Source: Diplodia intermedia
Taxonomy: Eukaryota > Ascomycota > Dothideomycetes > Botryosphaeriales > Botryosphaeriaceae
Reading direction: 5' to 3'
Assembly (NCBI GenBank): GCA_021495925.1
Contig: JAKEKT010000071.1
Span: 124,001 to 188,000 of the forward strand
DNA length: 64,000 bases
Position 1 is the first letter of the stretch. Every line of letters begins with the position of its first letter. A program made the translations under genes and the position numbers. Shown here piece by piece: positions 34,701 to 43,604 of the stretch. Under the pieces are notes generated by a model, which did not search any database, was not told the DNA's origin, and saw only the letters and a program-made list of their open reading frames with translations.

Positions 34701-35256
34701 ACTCGGCGCAGGCAGCGACATTATATTGACCCCGCCGCCGCCGTCGCCGTCGCCGCAGTCGCCGTCGCAGTTGCGGACCGATCCCTTCCCGCCCTCGCTC
34801 GAGCGGCTGACGATCGACGGCCACGGCCTCGCGATCGGCGCGCTGGAGGACTGGCTGTGGGCGCTCGTGGAGAGGCGTGAGCACGGGGCGCTGGCTTCGC
34901 TGCGGGCCGTCGAGCTGACGCGGATGATGCCGGACGGGCTGACGGAAGGCGAGTTCCTGCCCCTCGGCGAGTGCTGGACGCGGGCCGGCGTGGCCTTCAC
35001 GGTCAACGGGCTGTGGGATGCCGGCATGTTTTTTTCCGAGATTGCGGACATGCCCGAGGGCGCCTTGGACGATGATGAGCCGCTCGAGAGTGAGAGTGAG
35101 AGTGAGGATGATGATGAGTATGAGGATGAGGACTGGTATGGAAAGGGGGATTTTGGCGAACATAAGGAGCTGGATGGAGCGGACGAGGCGGATGATGAGG
35201 ATGAAGATGAAGAGGATGAAGATGAAGAGAAATGGAATAAAAATACGAATAAGTAG
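31783..35256 (+). CDS. Double F-box/LRR-like protein, fused array units 3 and 4
   Basis: One uninterrupted ORF of 1157 residues from ATG 31783. Residues 1-45 include an acidic patch (DSDDDDDD). Unit 3 begins near 46 (SIIDLPEDIILEVLEYFDLN ... VCKSLSRLAQPLLYKY). A second complete unit begins at Ser574 (SILDLPTEILDEILSYLDP ... CRVSKRFCEVSRPILYKVF). Each is about 530-580 residues with its own F-box and Leu-rich tail, like the two genes upstream. No intron or stop separates them, so this looks like a head-to-tail gene fusion within the tandem array. The last 80 residues are extremely acidic (Glu/Asp runs). An ATG at residue 39 (MADTNAKS) is an alternative start. A missed intron splitting the ORF cannot be excluded. 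Confidence 0.8.
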   Translation: MHIDRVGLLIEEFLDSDDDDDDNEPMSYPGPLRLQPARMADTNAKSIIDLPEDIILEVLEYFDLNMYMEEHWVRGMPGICAKRDSRIDTLLSLSLVCKSLSRLAQPLLYKYPREFQVPSVRRQFTRTVASRPDLAARVRYVVYEVHSEDFEGTRESRPGTESRQLYKHLVPQITIGDKRAFLKALYGGDIDAEYAFLFYLLPAMSTLRFSLPQILAGTISWTMDLLEYSLKSHRKTGNHGPFCSLRTLFLGWNSEGSSSSRIVISPEIVQNFATLPLLSDVSFLRPLDSSASISQPWDKFRSPIKSLHFLEATLPIESITGLFSMCRDLKRFSFNWSTSTVGAVGSLFGRPLDRFMQTVSFVPTLESLELSVMDTAAVWDSRVRWQKEDPIGQYLRFFRNLRHLKIAGFFLTGIPRSEHDANDMHLLSLGAPWWLDYNGLPISLEELVIDCEGRSKDMADGYDCDLTYLLPFLEKLANICIDGRLPNFKHLQLRGKYTPVYGTFEHVEALFAQAGVVVTLRGFPGEGCMPTSSAFDREGRTWSGLIRRDVWRGVGRRDRWGSGSKLLKPSAAKSILDLPTEILDEILSYLDPTGFIATRFEDAREVGTLKHAVTWRLGALADCCRVSKRFCEVSRPILYKVFCDYGKLSRRLRFINTVATYPNLAGCVKELHLGYYDSQRRYKPQEPWGITATFDNLMRKARTIEMDDLKDQWLQALRRQISPLDDVDLPVLLSLVPSLEVLSFGAHDKGDSFRFRWTFKFMTLIMLKLQRGELDANPWAKLRKFALRLSYRDCYIEESGALIITMMPFFSNLRSLQLTGGEGTVAEDDDLDINAQPFDNVNIESTPDASPIDTLHVEAGKMDVFTICIPIDAARALKSFTLSYTTSYAAMGMLAGAWFVVDRLRDHHASTLEHLALVPNERERIYGTDPHGNAPAIPLTAAQLRPFTALRHLELSACFLPRIVSSSGNVPLPLGAGSDIILTPPPPSPSPQSPSQLRTDPFPPSLERLTIDGHGLAIGALEDWLWALVERREHGALASLRAVELTRMMPDGLTEGEFLPLGECWTRAGVAFTVNGLWDAGMFFSEIADMPEGALDDDEPLESESESEDDDEYEDEDWYGKGDFGEHKELDGADEADDEDEDEEDEDEEKWNKNTNK

Positions 35257-36035
35257 TATAAAGACGAGGGTGGGTAGGTGTTTATTTTCTTTCTCTCTTT
35301 TTTTTTTTCTCGCCGGATGCATCACTGGCGCCGCAGTGTGGTGGCAGGATGACTAATAATACCCATGTTTGCGAATATTCGTTTGTTTTAACTAAACGAT
35401 TAAACAGTGATCGTAGTTGCTGCTCAGAGAGACGGCGACCTGTGGTTTTGCTTGGCCTACACACCGGCTACTATTGTGAGATATCTATGGTGTTTCAACT
35501 TAATTCGGGTAACAGATGCTCGGCACCAAAATTAACCTTTTGGTTCATTCTATTCAGGCAAGACTGGCATCATCAAGGTAGGTAAGAATATCGCGTAGCA
35601 AATAGGCAAACATGGTTGCATGTTTGCAAAGAAAGAGCAATCGAGCAGATATCGGACCTCGTGTTTGTCTTTGGTTGCTTATTAACCATCTTGCTGCCCG
35701 GAAAGACACTGCAACGGATACGATCAGGCGGCGAGCCATGTCACTCTGGAGTTCGCGTACGTTTGCAAGGCTTTTGCTGGAGGGAAGCGCCCCACGCCGG
35801 TCTCCGATCGTATAATTCTTAGTATGGTGTTAAGTCCTTCCCTCTTCACTATAAGCCTTATACAGTATGGGCATCTATGCTGGTAGAGCTACCAGTAGCC
35901 TGTTTTTTTGCGTATAGATAGAGCCGAATTGGTGCTATAACGGAGACGGTTTCAGGCTATGCTCTGTAAGTACGCTCCAACGTGTCTCATACCAATATTC
36001 ACAAATAAGACAAGATTTGTAGTACAAAATCTCAA
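35257..36035. other. AT-rich intergenic region
   Basis: No gene seen. It follows the acidic end of the fused F-box ORF; a pyrimidine-rich run lies at 35282-35310. The right edge runs into the conserved BTB-like promoter. Confidence 0.5.
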
Positions 36036-36144
36036 CATGGTTAACACATGAGCCAGACACCTTAAATATAAGGTTGTTCGCGAACACCGGCGGCTCAAGG
36101 CCCGTGGCGGTCACTCGGTGACCAAGATCCTCCGCCTACTTAAA
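36036..36144 (+). promoter_or_regulatory. Conserved BTB-like family promoter, copy 1
   Basis: Homologous to the promoter of the paralogue at 45071-45979. Shared blocks in order are GGTTAACACATGAG, a CACCT step, GGTTGTTCGCGAACACCG (near-palindrome), GGTCACTCGG, AAGATCCTCCGCCTACTTAAA (TATA-like end). CTCTACACCAC follows near 36180 as a probable initiator region. Confidence 0.75.
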
Positions 36145-36416
36145 GCCCTCCACTTCTTCCACCAGCTCACCTTCCTCCTCTCTACACCACATTCGTTCGA
36201 GAACCCAAGTTCACTCGGAGCCCCTCCAAATCGATTTGAGTCAAAAGTGACTCTTGAACCAAGCTTCGCTGTCAACTTTGGTCGCTGTCAACTTTGGTAA
36301 GTTTTCGCCCTTTGCCACTTGGTCGACAACCTCATCTCGGTCCACCCTTGGTACGAACCTTTGAAGCGCCTGCTTACACGAAGAACACCCCAGATATCCA
36401 GTCACCCAAGACCAAG

Positions 36417-37340
36417 ATGTCTTCTACCACCTTCCACTCGTCCTCTCCCATCGGCATGTCCTTCAAGGAGAAGAAGGCCCTGCTTGACGACAACGCGAAG
36501 ATGACCATTACATGGACCAATAAGGATACTATGCAGCCCATCGTCCTCAAAGACATGCCAAAGGCCATGTTAATGGCCTTCTGCCCGGCGGTCAAACATT
36601 ATGTCCAGATATCGACCCGTGGTAACATCAACAAATACGACTTTGGCATTATTGCCAACCTCGCCCCTGCTGCTGTTCACTACCTGATCGGTGCTATGGT
36701 TGCTGCATGCAAGACTCCCGGCGTGGGCGCCATGCCGCCAGCGTTCCCGGACGACAAGAACGTCGACCACCGCGTGAAGTGCCTGGCGGCTGCCAAGAAG
36801 CTCGACGTCGCCCGCTTCGTGCAGCACGCCTGGAGGAACGCCGCAATGGATGCGATCAGCGCCGCCGGCCGCGTCACTTTCCAGGAGTTCGCCTACATCC
36901 ACGTCGCCTTTGCCGGAGAGGAGAGCAAGAGCGAGGAGCCCGCGCTCCTGCGCCACGCCATCAACTCCGCCGTCTACGCGGAGCTGACCGATGCGGTCGA
37001 GCACCCGGAAACTCTCGCCATCAACAAATACGTGTACGGCAGTCAGCCGGCGTTGGCTCTGATGAAGAAGGGCGTGGAGACGCAGATGGAAAAGAAGTTG
37101 ACGAACCGTAAGGAGATGGAGCTCAAGCGGGCCGCCAAGGAGAAGGCCAAGCGTGCCTATCTCGAGAGGGAGCAGCGCAAGGAGGCTGCCAAGCTGAGGC
37201 AGCAGGCTTATTGGGCCGAGAAGGAGGAGAAGCTGCGGAAGGCCCGCAACGGCGAGCGTGCTCTTACCGACTTCGAGGTTCGTGCTATGGGCACTTACTC
37301 CTGCCCCACCATTGCGACTATCTCCAGCAAACTTCGGTAA
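36417..37340 (+). CDS. BTB-like paralogue A
   Basis: Intronless coding region, 307 residues, ATG 36417. A 97-nt intron in the 5' UTR is inferred at 36297-36393 (GTAAGT...CCCCAG); the same layout occurs in the other three copies. The N-terminal half has MTITWTNKDT, DMPKAMLMAFCPAVKHYV, KCLAAAKKLDVARFVQHAW, AAMDAISAAGRVTFQEF and LLRHAINSAVYAELTD. The order of a beta opening followed by helices resembles a BTB/POZ-type domain plus a BACK-like helical part, but this is tentative. About residues 215-275 form a Lys/Arg/Glu/Ala-rich helix, probably a coiled coil. The last 33 residues (KARNGERALTDFEV ... IATISSKLR) are the most conserved part between copies. If BTB is right, a Cullin-3 adaptor role would be possible; this is inference. 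Confidence 0.75.
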   Translation: MSSTTFHSSSPIGMSFKEKKALLDDNAKMTITWTNKDTMQPIVLKDMPKAMLMAFCPAVKHYVQISTRGNINKYDFGIIANLAPAAVHYLIGAMVAACKTPGVGAMPPAFPDDKNVDHRVKCLAAAKKLDVARFVQHAWRNAAMDAISAAGRVTFQEFAYIHVAFAGEESKSEEPALLRHAINSAVYAELTDAVEHPETLAINKYVYGSQPALALMKKGVETQMEKKLTNRKEMELKRAAKEKAKRAYLEREQRKEAAKLRQQAYWAEKEEKLRKARNGERALTDFEVRAMGTYSCPTIATISSKLR

Positions 37341-37659
37341 GGGTTTGTCGGCGCACCGAGAGATTGTCAATATGAGCGCTGGATTTGTGGATTGATGGAT
37401 TGGAGAGTAGCTGGCTCGCAGTCTTGGATGATCAAGCACTGTACTCAGAGAGAATTTGCTACTGGGTGCATGAGGACTTGATGGGAGTGACGGATGGCGT
37501 CTGGTAATCTGGAACACGTTCTAAGATCCCAGCAGGCAGTATCATTTACATAAAATACACAAAACCACACAAAAAAAAATAAAGAATTCTCACTGGAGAG
37601 GCTATAGGACCATTATCTTGATATCGTGATTCACCTTTCGATCCCAGCTTGATCCACTG
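37341..37659. other. Convergent 3' spacer with A tract
   Basis: A 319-bp gap between paralogue A and the transporter gene. An A9 tract lies at 37570-37578, about 230 bp after the stop. Similar tracts follow all four paralogues. Confidence 0.5.
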
Positions 37660-39508
37660 TCAGTACACGTATCTGAAGTTCTCGTTCTCCCAGTCCGTCA
37701 GATCACCAAACGCCGTGGCATCCAGATCCTGCACCGTCACACCCTCCCCGAACTTCCGGTCCCTCCTCTTGTTCTCTCTGCTCAGCAGTGTCCTAAAGAT
37801 CAAGATCAACACCACCTCGGTCAGATGGCACACGATCATGCTCCAAATGCCCAGCGGGTAGGTCGGCTGCTGCTCCGTCTTGAAGAAGAACGGACCGGCG
37901 ATGTTTCCCGCGCAATAACCCACTGTGCGCGTATCGTTGTTAGAATCTCGGCGGAGCCGGAAGATAGGAAGCGGGGTAGGTGCGACTTACAGAACAGACA
38001 CGCGTTCGTGACGACCTTCTTGGTATGGCCGGCGGTGTTGCCGATGGTGAGGGACAAGATGAGGACGAAAGCGGCGTTGTAGGGGCCGGTGAGGTAGTAG
38101 CACCACAGACGGCCCACGTGGTGCTCCTGGGGCACGAAGCGCAGGCCGAAAGTGCCCGCAATGTTGGGGATCAAGTACGCGATGATGAACCAGCAGCGCG
38201 TGTTCTTCTTCAGCTTGACGGCGCAGTAGTCGTTTAGGTAGACGCAGGACAAGATGCTCAGCGCGATCAGGAACCCGTACGGCATCTGCAGCAGCGTCGT
38301 CACCAGCGTCGAGTAGCCGAAGCCTTTGATGATGATGGTGCCGAAGTTGGAGATGCCGCCGTTGGGGGTGTTGGCGATGAGGCCGATGGCGAAGAGGATG
38401 TAGGTCTTGGGGTCCTTGAAGGCCTCGGCGACCTGGTACGCTTTGAAGTGCTTGTTCTCGACGCCCGTCTGGTTTTCGCGCAGGCGCTCGACGGCGAGGC
38501 GCTTTTCGCGCTGGTTGAGCATGGGCGCGGTGACGGGGCTGTCGGGCAGCATGATGAACATGACGATGCCCCAGCTGCAGCAGAGGGCTGTCGGAGGATT
38601 AGCGATGGACGGGAAACCGGACAAATGGTCGATGGCTTGCCTCCGATGATTAGAAACTCATACTTCCAGGATGGAAGGGCGCCTTTGATCTGTCCTATGC
38701 CGTATCCGAGGAGGCCACCCAGTGCAATACCGAAGCCATTTGCAGTGTACCACAGGCCAATGCGGACGGGTTGTTGACGGCGAGTGTACCACATGCTTGT
38801 TATCAGCATGAATGCCGGGTCGGCACAGGCTTCGGCAGCCCCTGAAAGAGCGCGGAGAGCTGCCAGAGTTCCAAAGTTCTATACAAAATCAGCGCCAAGT
38901 AGTTGGACAGACAGTAGGTGTCTTACGCTCGCGCCCGCCTGTGCCATTAAGAGCACGCCCCAGAGGAAGATGTTGAAGCCAAGGTACTTTCCGACCGGAA
39001 AGCGCTGCAGCATGAAGTTTGTTGGAAAAGCCCAGGCCAGGAAACCAAAGTAGAAGATGCCTATACGGAACGGTCAACAACGACCCCAAGTGGTTTGGAT
39101 CAGCAGGCAGGGCGTACTGGAAAGCCAATTGTACTGCGTCCCAACCAGATTCAAATCGTCGCGGATGCCGAAGATGGCGGCGTAGGAGAGGGTGGTCTTG
39201 TCTATGTAGAAGAAGGCGTAGCAGACAGCCAGGTACGGCAGGATCATGTAATCGATCTTGCGCACCAGCCGCTTTTCCTCGTCAGGGTCGTGTGGTTCGT
39301 GAATCTCGCCCGGCTCGCGGAACAGCGCGGCGGCCGTGTCGCCGTCCCCACGCGAAAAGTTCCATTTGCTCGCAGTAGCTGTGGAGGTGGGAGAAATGAC
39401 TTCTTCATGCGTAACGCCATCTTTGGTGTTGTCGCTGTTGCTGGCCGGGTTGGATGTGTCAATGGGAGACGGTGTCGGCGGAGGTGCTGCGCTCTTGAGG
39501 AAGCGCAT
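37660..39508 (-). CDS. Dal5-like MFS transporter (anion:cation symporter family)
   Basis: Five exons, 39508-39118, 39060-38927, 38878-38641, 38587-37991 and 37922-37660, give 540 residues. The introns are 57, 48, 53 and 68 nt. The third has a GC donor (GCAAGC) instead of GT; splicing there yields KYEFLIIGALCCSWG, the expected family sequence. The start is ATG 39508; the longer frame begins at TTG. Residues 1-80 are cytosolic and polar. Twelve membrane spans are expected: first YMILPYLAVCYAFFYIDKTT, later TSMWYTRRQQPVRIGLWY, and VTNACLFLGYCAGNIAGPFFF near the end. Family members carry allantoate, nicotinate, pantothenate or related carboxylates across the plasma membrane; the substrate here is unknown. 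The gene is inserted in the F-box/BTB block and divergent from an F-box gene. Confidence 0.9.
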
Positions 39509-40367
39509 TGTGGGTGGCGTTGAAAGTTGGAAGGATGTTGAGGATTTCCAAGCCGGGAGTATGGGAAGCGCAAACGACAAGCTTCACCAAGCGGGGGCGA
39601 AGGCGCCTCGGCAAGTGTGGTGGCGAGTCAAGCTGAAGGCTTGGTATGGCAAGAGGAGGGCAAAAGTCAAGCAATAGCAGCGGAAGTCGTCTTCTTAAGG
39701 AGGTGGAGTCCTACATTGCCGGAGGAAAAGCCGGGGGATGCATCAAGTGGATCAGCTTCTGAAGCCGGGCTCGGGGCAGCATTGTTTCGGCAAGCCGAGG
39801 GTGATGACGGGCGGAAAAAAGAGGTGTTCGGTGGATGCGTTCCCGCTTTTACTGGGCGAGTCCCCCACACGCCTGATGCGGGGAAGGGTGGGATGGCGGC
39901 GGGGAATGCTGGGGATCGGGCCGTTGATTGGCCTGTTCAGTCGCCGAAGGAAAGAAAGGGCGCCCATTTCCGAGCCTACCGGAAAACGAGCCGCATGAAG
40001 CAGTCCTTTCGCAGCATGGATTCGTCCAAGCCATCTTTGGCAATATATGTATCGAGACAGTTCGAATATGGCCATGTTCGGGCCTACAGTCTTTCCCTGC
40101 AACCATCCTCAAGTCTACGGGACTATCGATTGTTTGGGAGCAGGATCCTTGAGGCTACAGTTCTGCCTTAGGCATCGACATGGCCGGCGAGGTTCGGCCC
40201 GATTGTGCGACGATCGCTTAGGTAGACGTTTCTTTTGCTGGCTTGAGACGCAACAACAGCCACGCTTCAGTATTGATGAGCTCCATTTATCCTTCGCGCG
40301 CTGCAGCACCCACCGACCAATTCCTTCCTTGGTTTAAGTCTGCTCAGACTGATGCCCTATACACATC
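39509..40367. promoter_or_regulatory. Divergent promoter region, transporter and F-box gene
   Basis: 859 bp between two divergent start codons. No intact extra gene. Short frames are unsupported. Confidence 0.45.
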
Positions 40368-41573
40368 ATGAACATGAGTCGCCCAACTCGCACTCTTAGC
40401 CAGCTGCCCACGGAGATCCTCGCTTTAATTCTCCAAAACGTCCAACGCCCGAGAGACCTCCGCTCGTGCTGCCTTGTATCGCGGCGCTTCAACAATGTCT
40501 CGGAGCGAGAGCTCTACAAGGTCGTGAAGATCGACCGCCTTCCTAGAGCCAGACGATTCGCATTGGCCTTGCGACGACGACCTGAGCGCCGTGCTTTACT
40601 GCGCAAGGTCATCATGATCTCGTCAATAGTCCCCTCTGAAAGTGGTCTAGATAGCTACTGGACGTCAATGATGATATGTCCACCCTTGGTCACCTGTCCC
40701 AACCTGGAGGAACTCAACCTTGGCTCGCACTACTACCATGAGGAATCCCTCCCCGCTATAGATGCGTCCATCTCGGATGAGGTCCAGTACCACATGTATG
40801 ACTTATTCGACATGCTCCGACAAGCGAGTCTGCACACTCCACCACCCGAGCGTGTGCTCACCAAACTAACCACCCTGCGCCTGCACTTCAAGCCTATTGG
40901 GATCCTGAAGCACAGATGGGAACCCGGCCCGGAGCTGTTGCATGTCTTCCTGAGTCCCACCCTCCGCGACATATCCCTTCATAGGTGCTCCCTCGAAAAC
41001 GTGTCCACAAGCTTGGATGATATCCAGTGCGCGGCCTTCAACAAATCAACCCCACTGGAGTCGCTCCGCCTGCAGGATTCGTGGATCTCGGTCCATGTCC
41101 TGCGACGGATCCTGGCACTCCCTTGCCGACTCAAAACTTTCTTCCTCAACGATGAGTGTCGGATGGGCCCAACCATCTTCTCGAGTGTGGACGACTGGAC
41201 AGAGATGCTCTCTCAGCAGAAAGACTCCCTCGAGGAGATTGTAATCCTCGGCACTGCCAAATGGAACCATTTCAATGGTCCCTTGGACCTTCGGGGCATG
41301 GCGAGACTGCGCCTGTTGGCCGGATGGATCTTCAATGCTGACGAGGACAAAATCAAGCGGTTGCCGCATGTGAAGACGATGCGACCAAGCCAGTACGAGG
41401 GCATGCTTGAGAGAACACGGCCCGAGTGGGCGTTTTGGATTTCCGACGACGAGGTCGTCGCAGCTGAACAAGGTCATTCGGAATGGTTTCACCACGACGA
41501 CATCTACTCGGACGTGGACGATATGGACATGGATGATTACGACGAAAACGGTGCTTGGATTTTCGAGATATGA
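40368..41573 (+). CDS. F-box protein
   Basis: Single exon, 401 residues, ATG 40368 (MNMSRPTRTL). The F-box spans about residues 9-55 (LSQLPTEILALILQNVQRPR ... CCLVSRRFNNVSERELYKVV). LRR-like segments follow (CPNLEELNLGSHY, LRDISLHRCSLENV, PLESLRLQDSWI, LRLLAGWIFN). The acidic C-terminus (DVDDMDMDDYDENGAWIF) recalls the acidic end of the fused F-box ORF. It is more distant from the 27-35 kb array than those units are from each other. Putative SCF adaptor; substrate unknown. Confidence 0.83.
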   Translation: MNMSRPTRTLSQLPTEILALILQNVQRPRDLRSCCLVSRRFNNVSERELYKVVKIDRLPRARRFALALRRRPERRALLRKVIMISSIVPSESGLDSYWTSMMICPPLVTCPNLEELNLGSHYYHEESLPAIDASISDEVQYHMYDLFDMLRQASLHTPPPERVLTKLTTLRLHFKPIGILKHRWEPGPELLHVFLSPTLRDISLHRCSLENVSTSLDDIQCAAFNKSTPLESLRLQDSWISVHVLRRILALPCRLKTFFLNDECRMGPTIFSSVDDWTEMLSQQKDSLEEIVILGTAKWNHFNGPLDLRGMARLRLLAGWIFNADEDKIKRLPHVKTMRPSQYEGMLERTRPEWAFWISDDEVVAAEQGHSEWFHHDDIYSDVDDMDMDDYDENGAWIFEI

Positions 41574-41827
41574 TCAAGTCTATGCGACAGGTGACGTGGC
41601 AAAACGATGGTGGTCAGCTGTTCAGTTGGAACTATCATATGTTTTTTTTTTGAAGGGGTTTTTTATTTTCAAATTTTTTCTCAGGTTTTCGAGTTTTCTT
41701 TTCTGCTAGTCCGCAAGTCCATCTCACAATTTAGCAATCCATCCATCTCGCAATCCCGCAACTTCTCATCATTCCAACTCTTGGCCATCCCACCGCTTCA
41801 GTGGTCCATGTGTCTCTCTCACACCCC

Positions 41828-42766
41828 TTAGCGGAGCTTGTTGGACAGCGTGGCAATACGCGGGCCGGCATAGCTACCCTGCATTGCCTGGACCTCTGCA
41901 GCAGTCAAGGCCCTCTCCCCGTTCCTCGCCTGCTCGAGCCTCTTCTGCTGGTCTGCCCAACGCTCGCGCTCCCTCAGCTGCGCCAATGCCCTGCGCTCCT
42001 TGCGCTGTTCCGACTTGGCACGCTCCTCCAGCTTTCCCATCGCCTCCTGCTCCGCGGACCACTTCATGATGGCGACCTCACGCGGGCCGCCAGTCACGTA
42101 GCGGTTGATCGCGTCAGTCTCCGACGACATCTCCCCGTCCGTCAACTCGGCGTACACAGCGGCGCCGACGACGTGGCGGAGCAGCACCGGCTCGGTGCCG
42201 CCGACGCCGCCGAACGCCTCGACGGCGTAGGCAAACTCCTCCAGCGTGACCCTGCCGGCGGCGCGCACCGCGTCCATCGCGGCGACGCGCCAGACGTGCT
42301 CGACGAAGCGGGCGACGCCCAGCTTCTTGACGGCGGCCAGGCACTTGAGGCGCCGGATGACGTCCGGAGCCGGGTACGGGGCCGGGAGGGCGTTCATGCT
42401 GCGCTCGCGCAGAGCCGCGTCCAGCGCCGTGACGAGGTACCGGACGGCGCCGCCGTAGAGGTCGGCGACGGTGCCGAGGTCGTAGACGCTCTCGTTCGAG
42501 CCGCCCGGATTACGCCGGGCCGCGTCCGCGAAGTGGTTGCGGGCCGAAGGGCAGAATGCCAGGAACATGTCCTTGGGCACGCCGGTGACCGTCATGGGCT
42601 TGGATGACTTCTGGTCGGTCCAGGCGATGGTGATCTTGGCAGGGTTGTCGACAAGGGCCTTCTTGTCGCCGAAGAGCATGGTGGCGTGGGGTGATGTCGA
42701 CTTGTAAGTACCGGTGGCGGTGGTGCCACCACCAGCGGAGGAGATGCGGGAGTTGTTCATCGACAT
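41828..42766 (-). CDS. BTB-like paralogue B
   Basis: Intronless coding region, 312 residues, ATG 42766. A 54-nt 5'-UTR intron is inferred at 42843-42790 (GTAAGT...CCGCAG), with TCACCCAATCAACTTCGACC between it and the ATG, similar to paralogue A. Conserved segments are KITIAWTDQKSS, GVPKDMFLAFCPSARNHF, LKCLAAVKKLGVARFVEHVW, AAMDAVRAAGRVTLEEFAY, LLRHVVGAAVYAELTDGE, a Lys/Arg/Glu helix, and the tail QARNGERALTAAEV ... IATLSNKLR. A T10 tract (A tract on the coding strand) lies at 41642-41651, beyond the 3' end. Function unknown. Confidence 0.77.
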   Translation of the reverse strand: MSMNNSRISSAGGGTTATGTYKSTSPHATMLFGDKKALVDNPAKITIAWTDQKSSKPMTVTGVPKDMFLAFCPSARNHFADAARRNPGGSNESVYDLGTVADLYGGAVRYLVTALDAALRERSMNALPAPYPAPDVIRRLKCLAAVKKLGVARFVEHVWRVAAMDAVRAAGRVTLEEFAYAVEAFGGVGGTEPVLLRHVVGAAVYAELTDGEMSSETDAINRYVTGGPREVAIMKWSAEQEAMGKLEERAKSEQRKERRALAQLRERERWADQQKRLEQARNGERALTAAEVQAMQGSYAGPRIATLSNKLR

Positions 42767-42914
42767 CTTGGTCGAAGTTGATTGGGTGACTGCGGGGTTT
42801 CGCTTTAGCAGGTGGAAAACTGGGATTGGTATCAGTGACTTACCGAAACCGAATCGAAGGTTGGATCGAGTGAGGGGCTCAAGGCTTAAGCCGGTTGGGA
42901 GTTGCTCAACTTGA

Positions 42915-43065
42915 GTGTGTAAAGCGTGGTGTAGAGTAGAAGAGAGGGAGGGAAGGTTTGGGGGGTTTATGTAGGTAGAAAATTAAGGTTGTTCAAGAAC
43001 ATCAGTGAATGGAGGCCCACGACGGCCACTGGTGTTTATGAACAACCTTAGTCTTAAGGCGCCGG
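42915..43065 (-). promoter_or_regulatory. Conserved BTB-like family promoter, copy 2, with hairpin
   Basis: Read on the minus strand it contains AAGGTTGTTCATAAACACC, then CTACATAAACCCCCC and CTACTCTACACCAC, matching copy 1. Uniquely, the GGTTGTTC element is present twice as an inverted repeat: arms 42984-43007 and 43027-43050, 24 bp each, 21 matches, 19-bp loop. Confidence 0.72.
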
Positions 43066-43179
43066 CTTGTTTGGCCAATACCAGTAACACATCTACTCGT
43101 AAACACTTCCATCTGGTAGTCGTTTCAACCCGTCAATTTGTGTCATCCCGCTCATGCATTCAAACCGTCTGTGTGCCCG

Positions 43180-43395
43180 TCATAGCCCTTTAACGAAGGT
43201 AGCGTAGAGTAGAGGGAGGCGGGATGGCGGCAAGATTTGGAGGGTCTAAGTAGGCGGAGTGAAGTGCCCAATGACGTAAGATATATAGCGAATCCCCTGT
43301 CCACCAGTCCATCAGTCATAAGTCACCAATTAACAGTCATCAATCGATCTACTTACAATTCGTGAGTTTGAAGTTATATTTTTTTTTGGCGATTT
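43180..43395 (-). promoter_or_regulatory. Orphan copy of the BTB-like promoter and spacer
   Basis: On the minus strand GGGCACTTCACTCCGCCTAC, then TTAGACCCTCC and CTCTACTCTACGC match the core promoters of the paralogues. The part at 43262-43395 (GTGCCCAATGAC, CCACCAGTCCAT, GTCATAAGTCACCA, then a T tract) is homologous to 44810-44948 upstream of paralogue C. No coding sequence follows it; the next gene downstream on this strand already has its own promoter at 42915-43065. Confidence 0.6.
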
Positions 43396-43604
43396 CTTTG
43401 TTATAGACCTGCCTACTGGGATCTTGAAATAGCTTCCAGAGATCCCATCCCTTCACGTTCATGTAAGTCCAGACGTATATGATAAGAGCAGAATCGCCAA
43501 AGACAACCAGGCGTCTCGCCAATACCAGATCCGCCAGTCCGCCAACAAACCAGCCCTACAGTTGGTCTGACCAATCAGGCCATGACTCAGAATCGTATAA
43601 CCTC

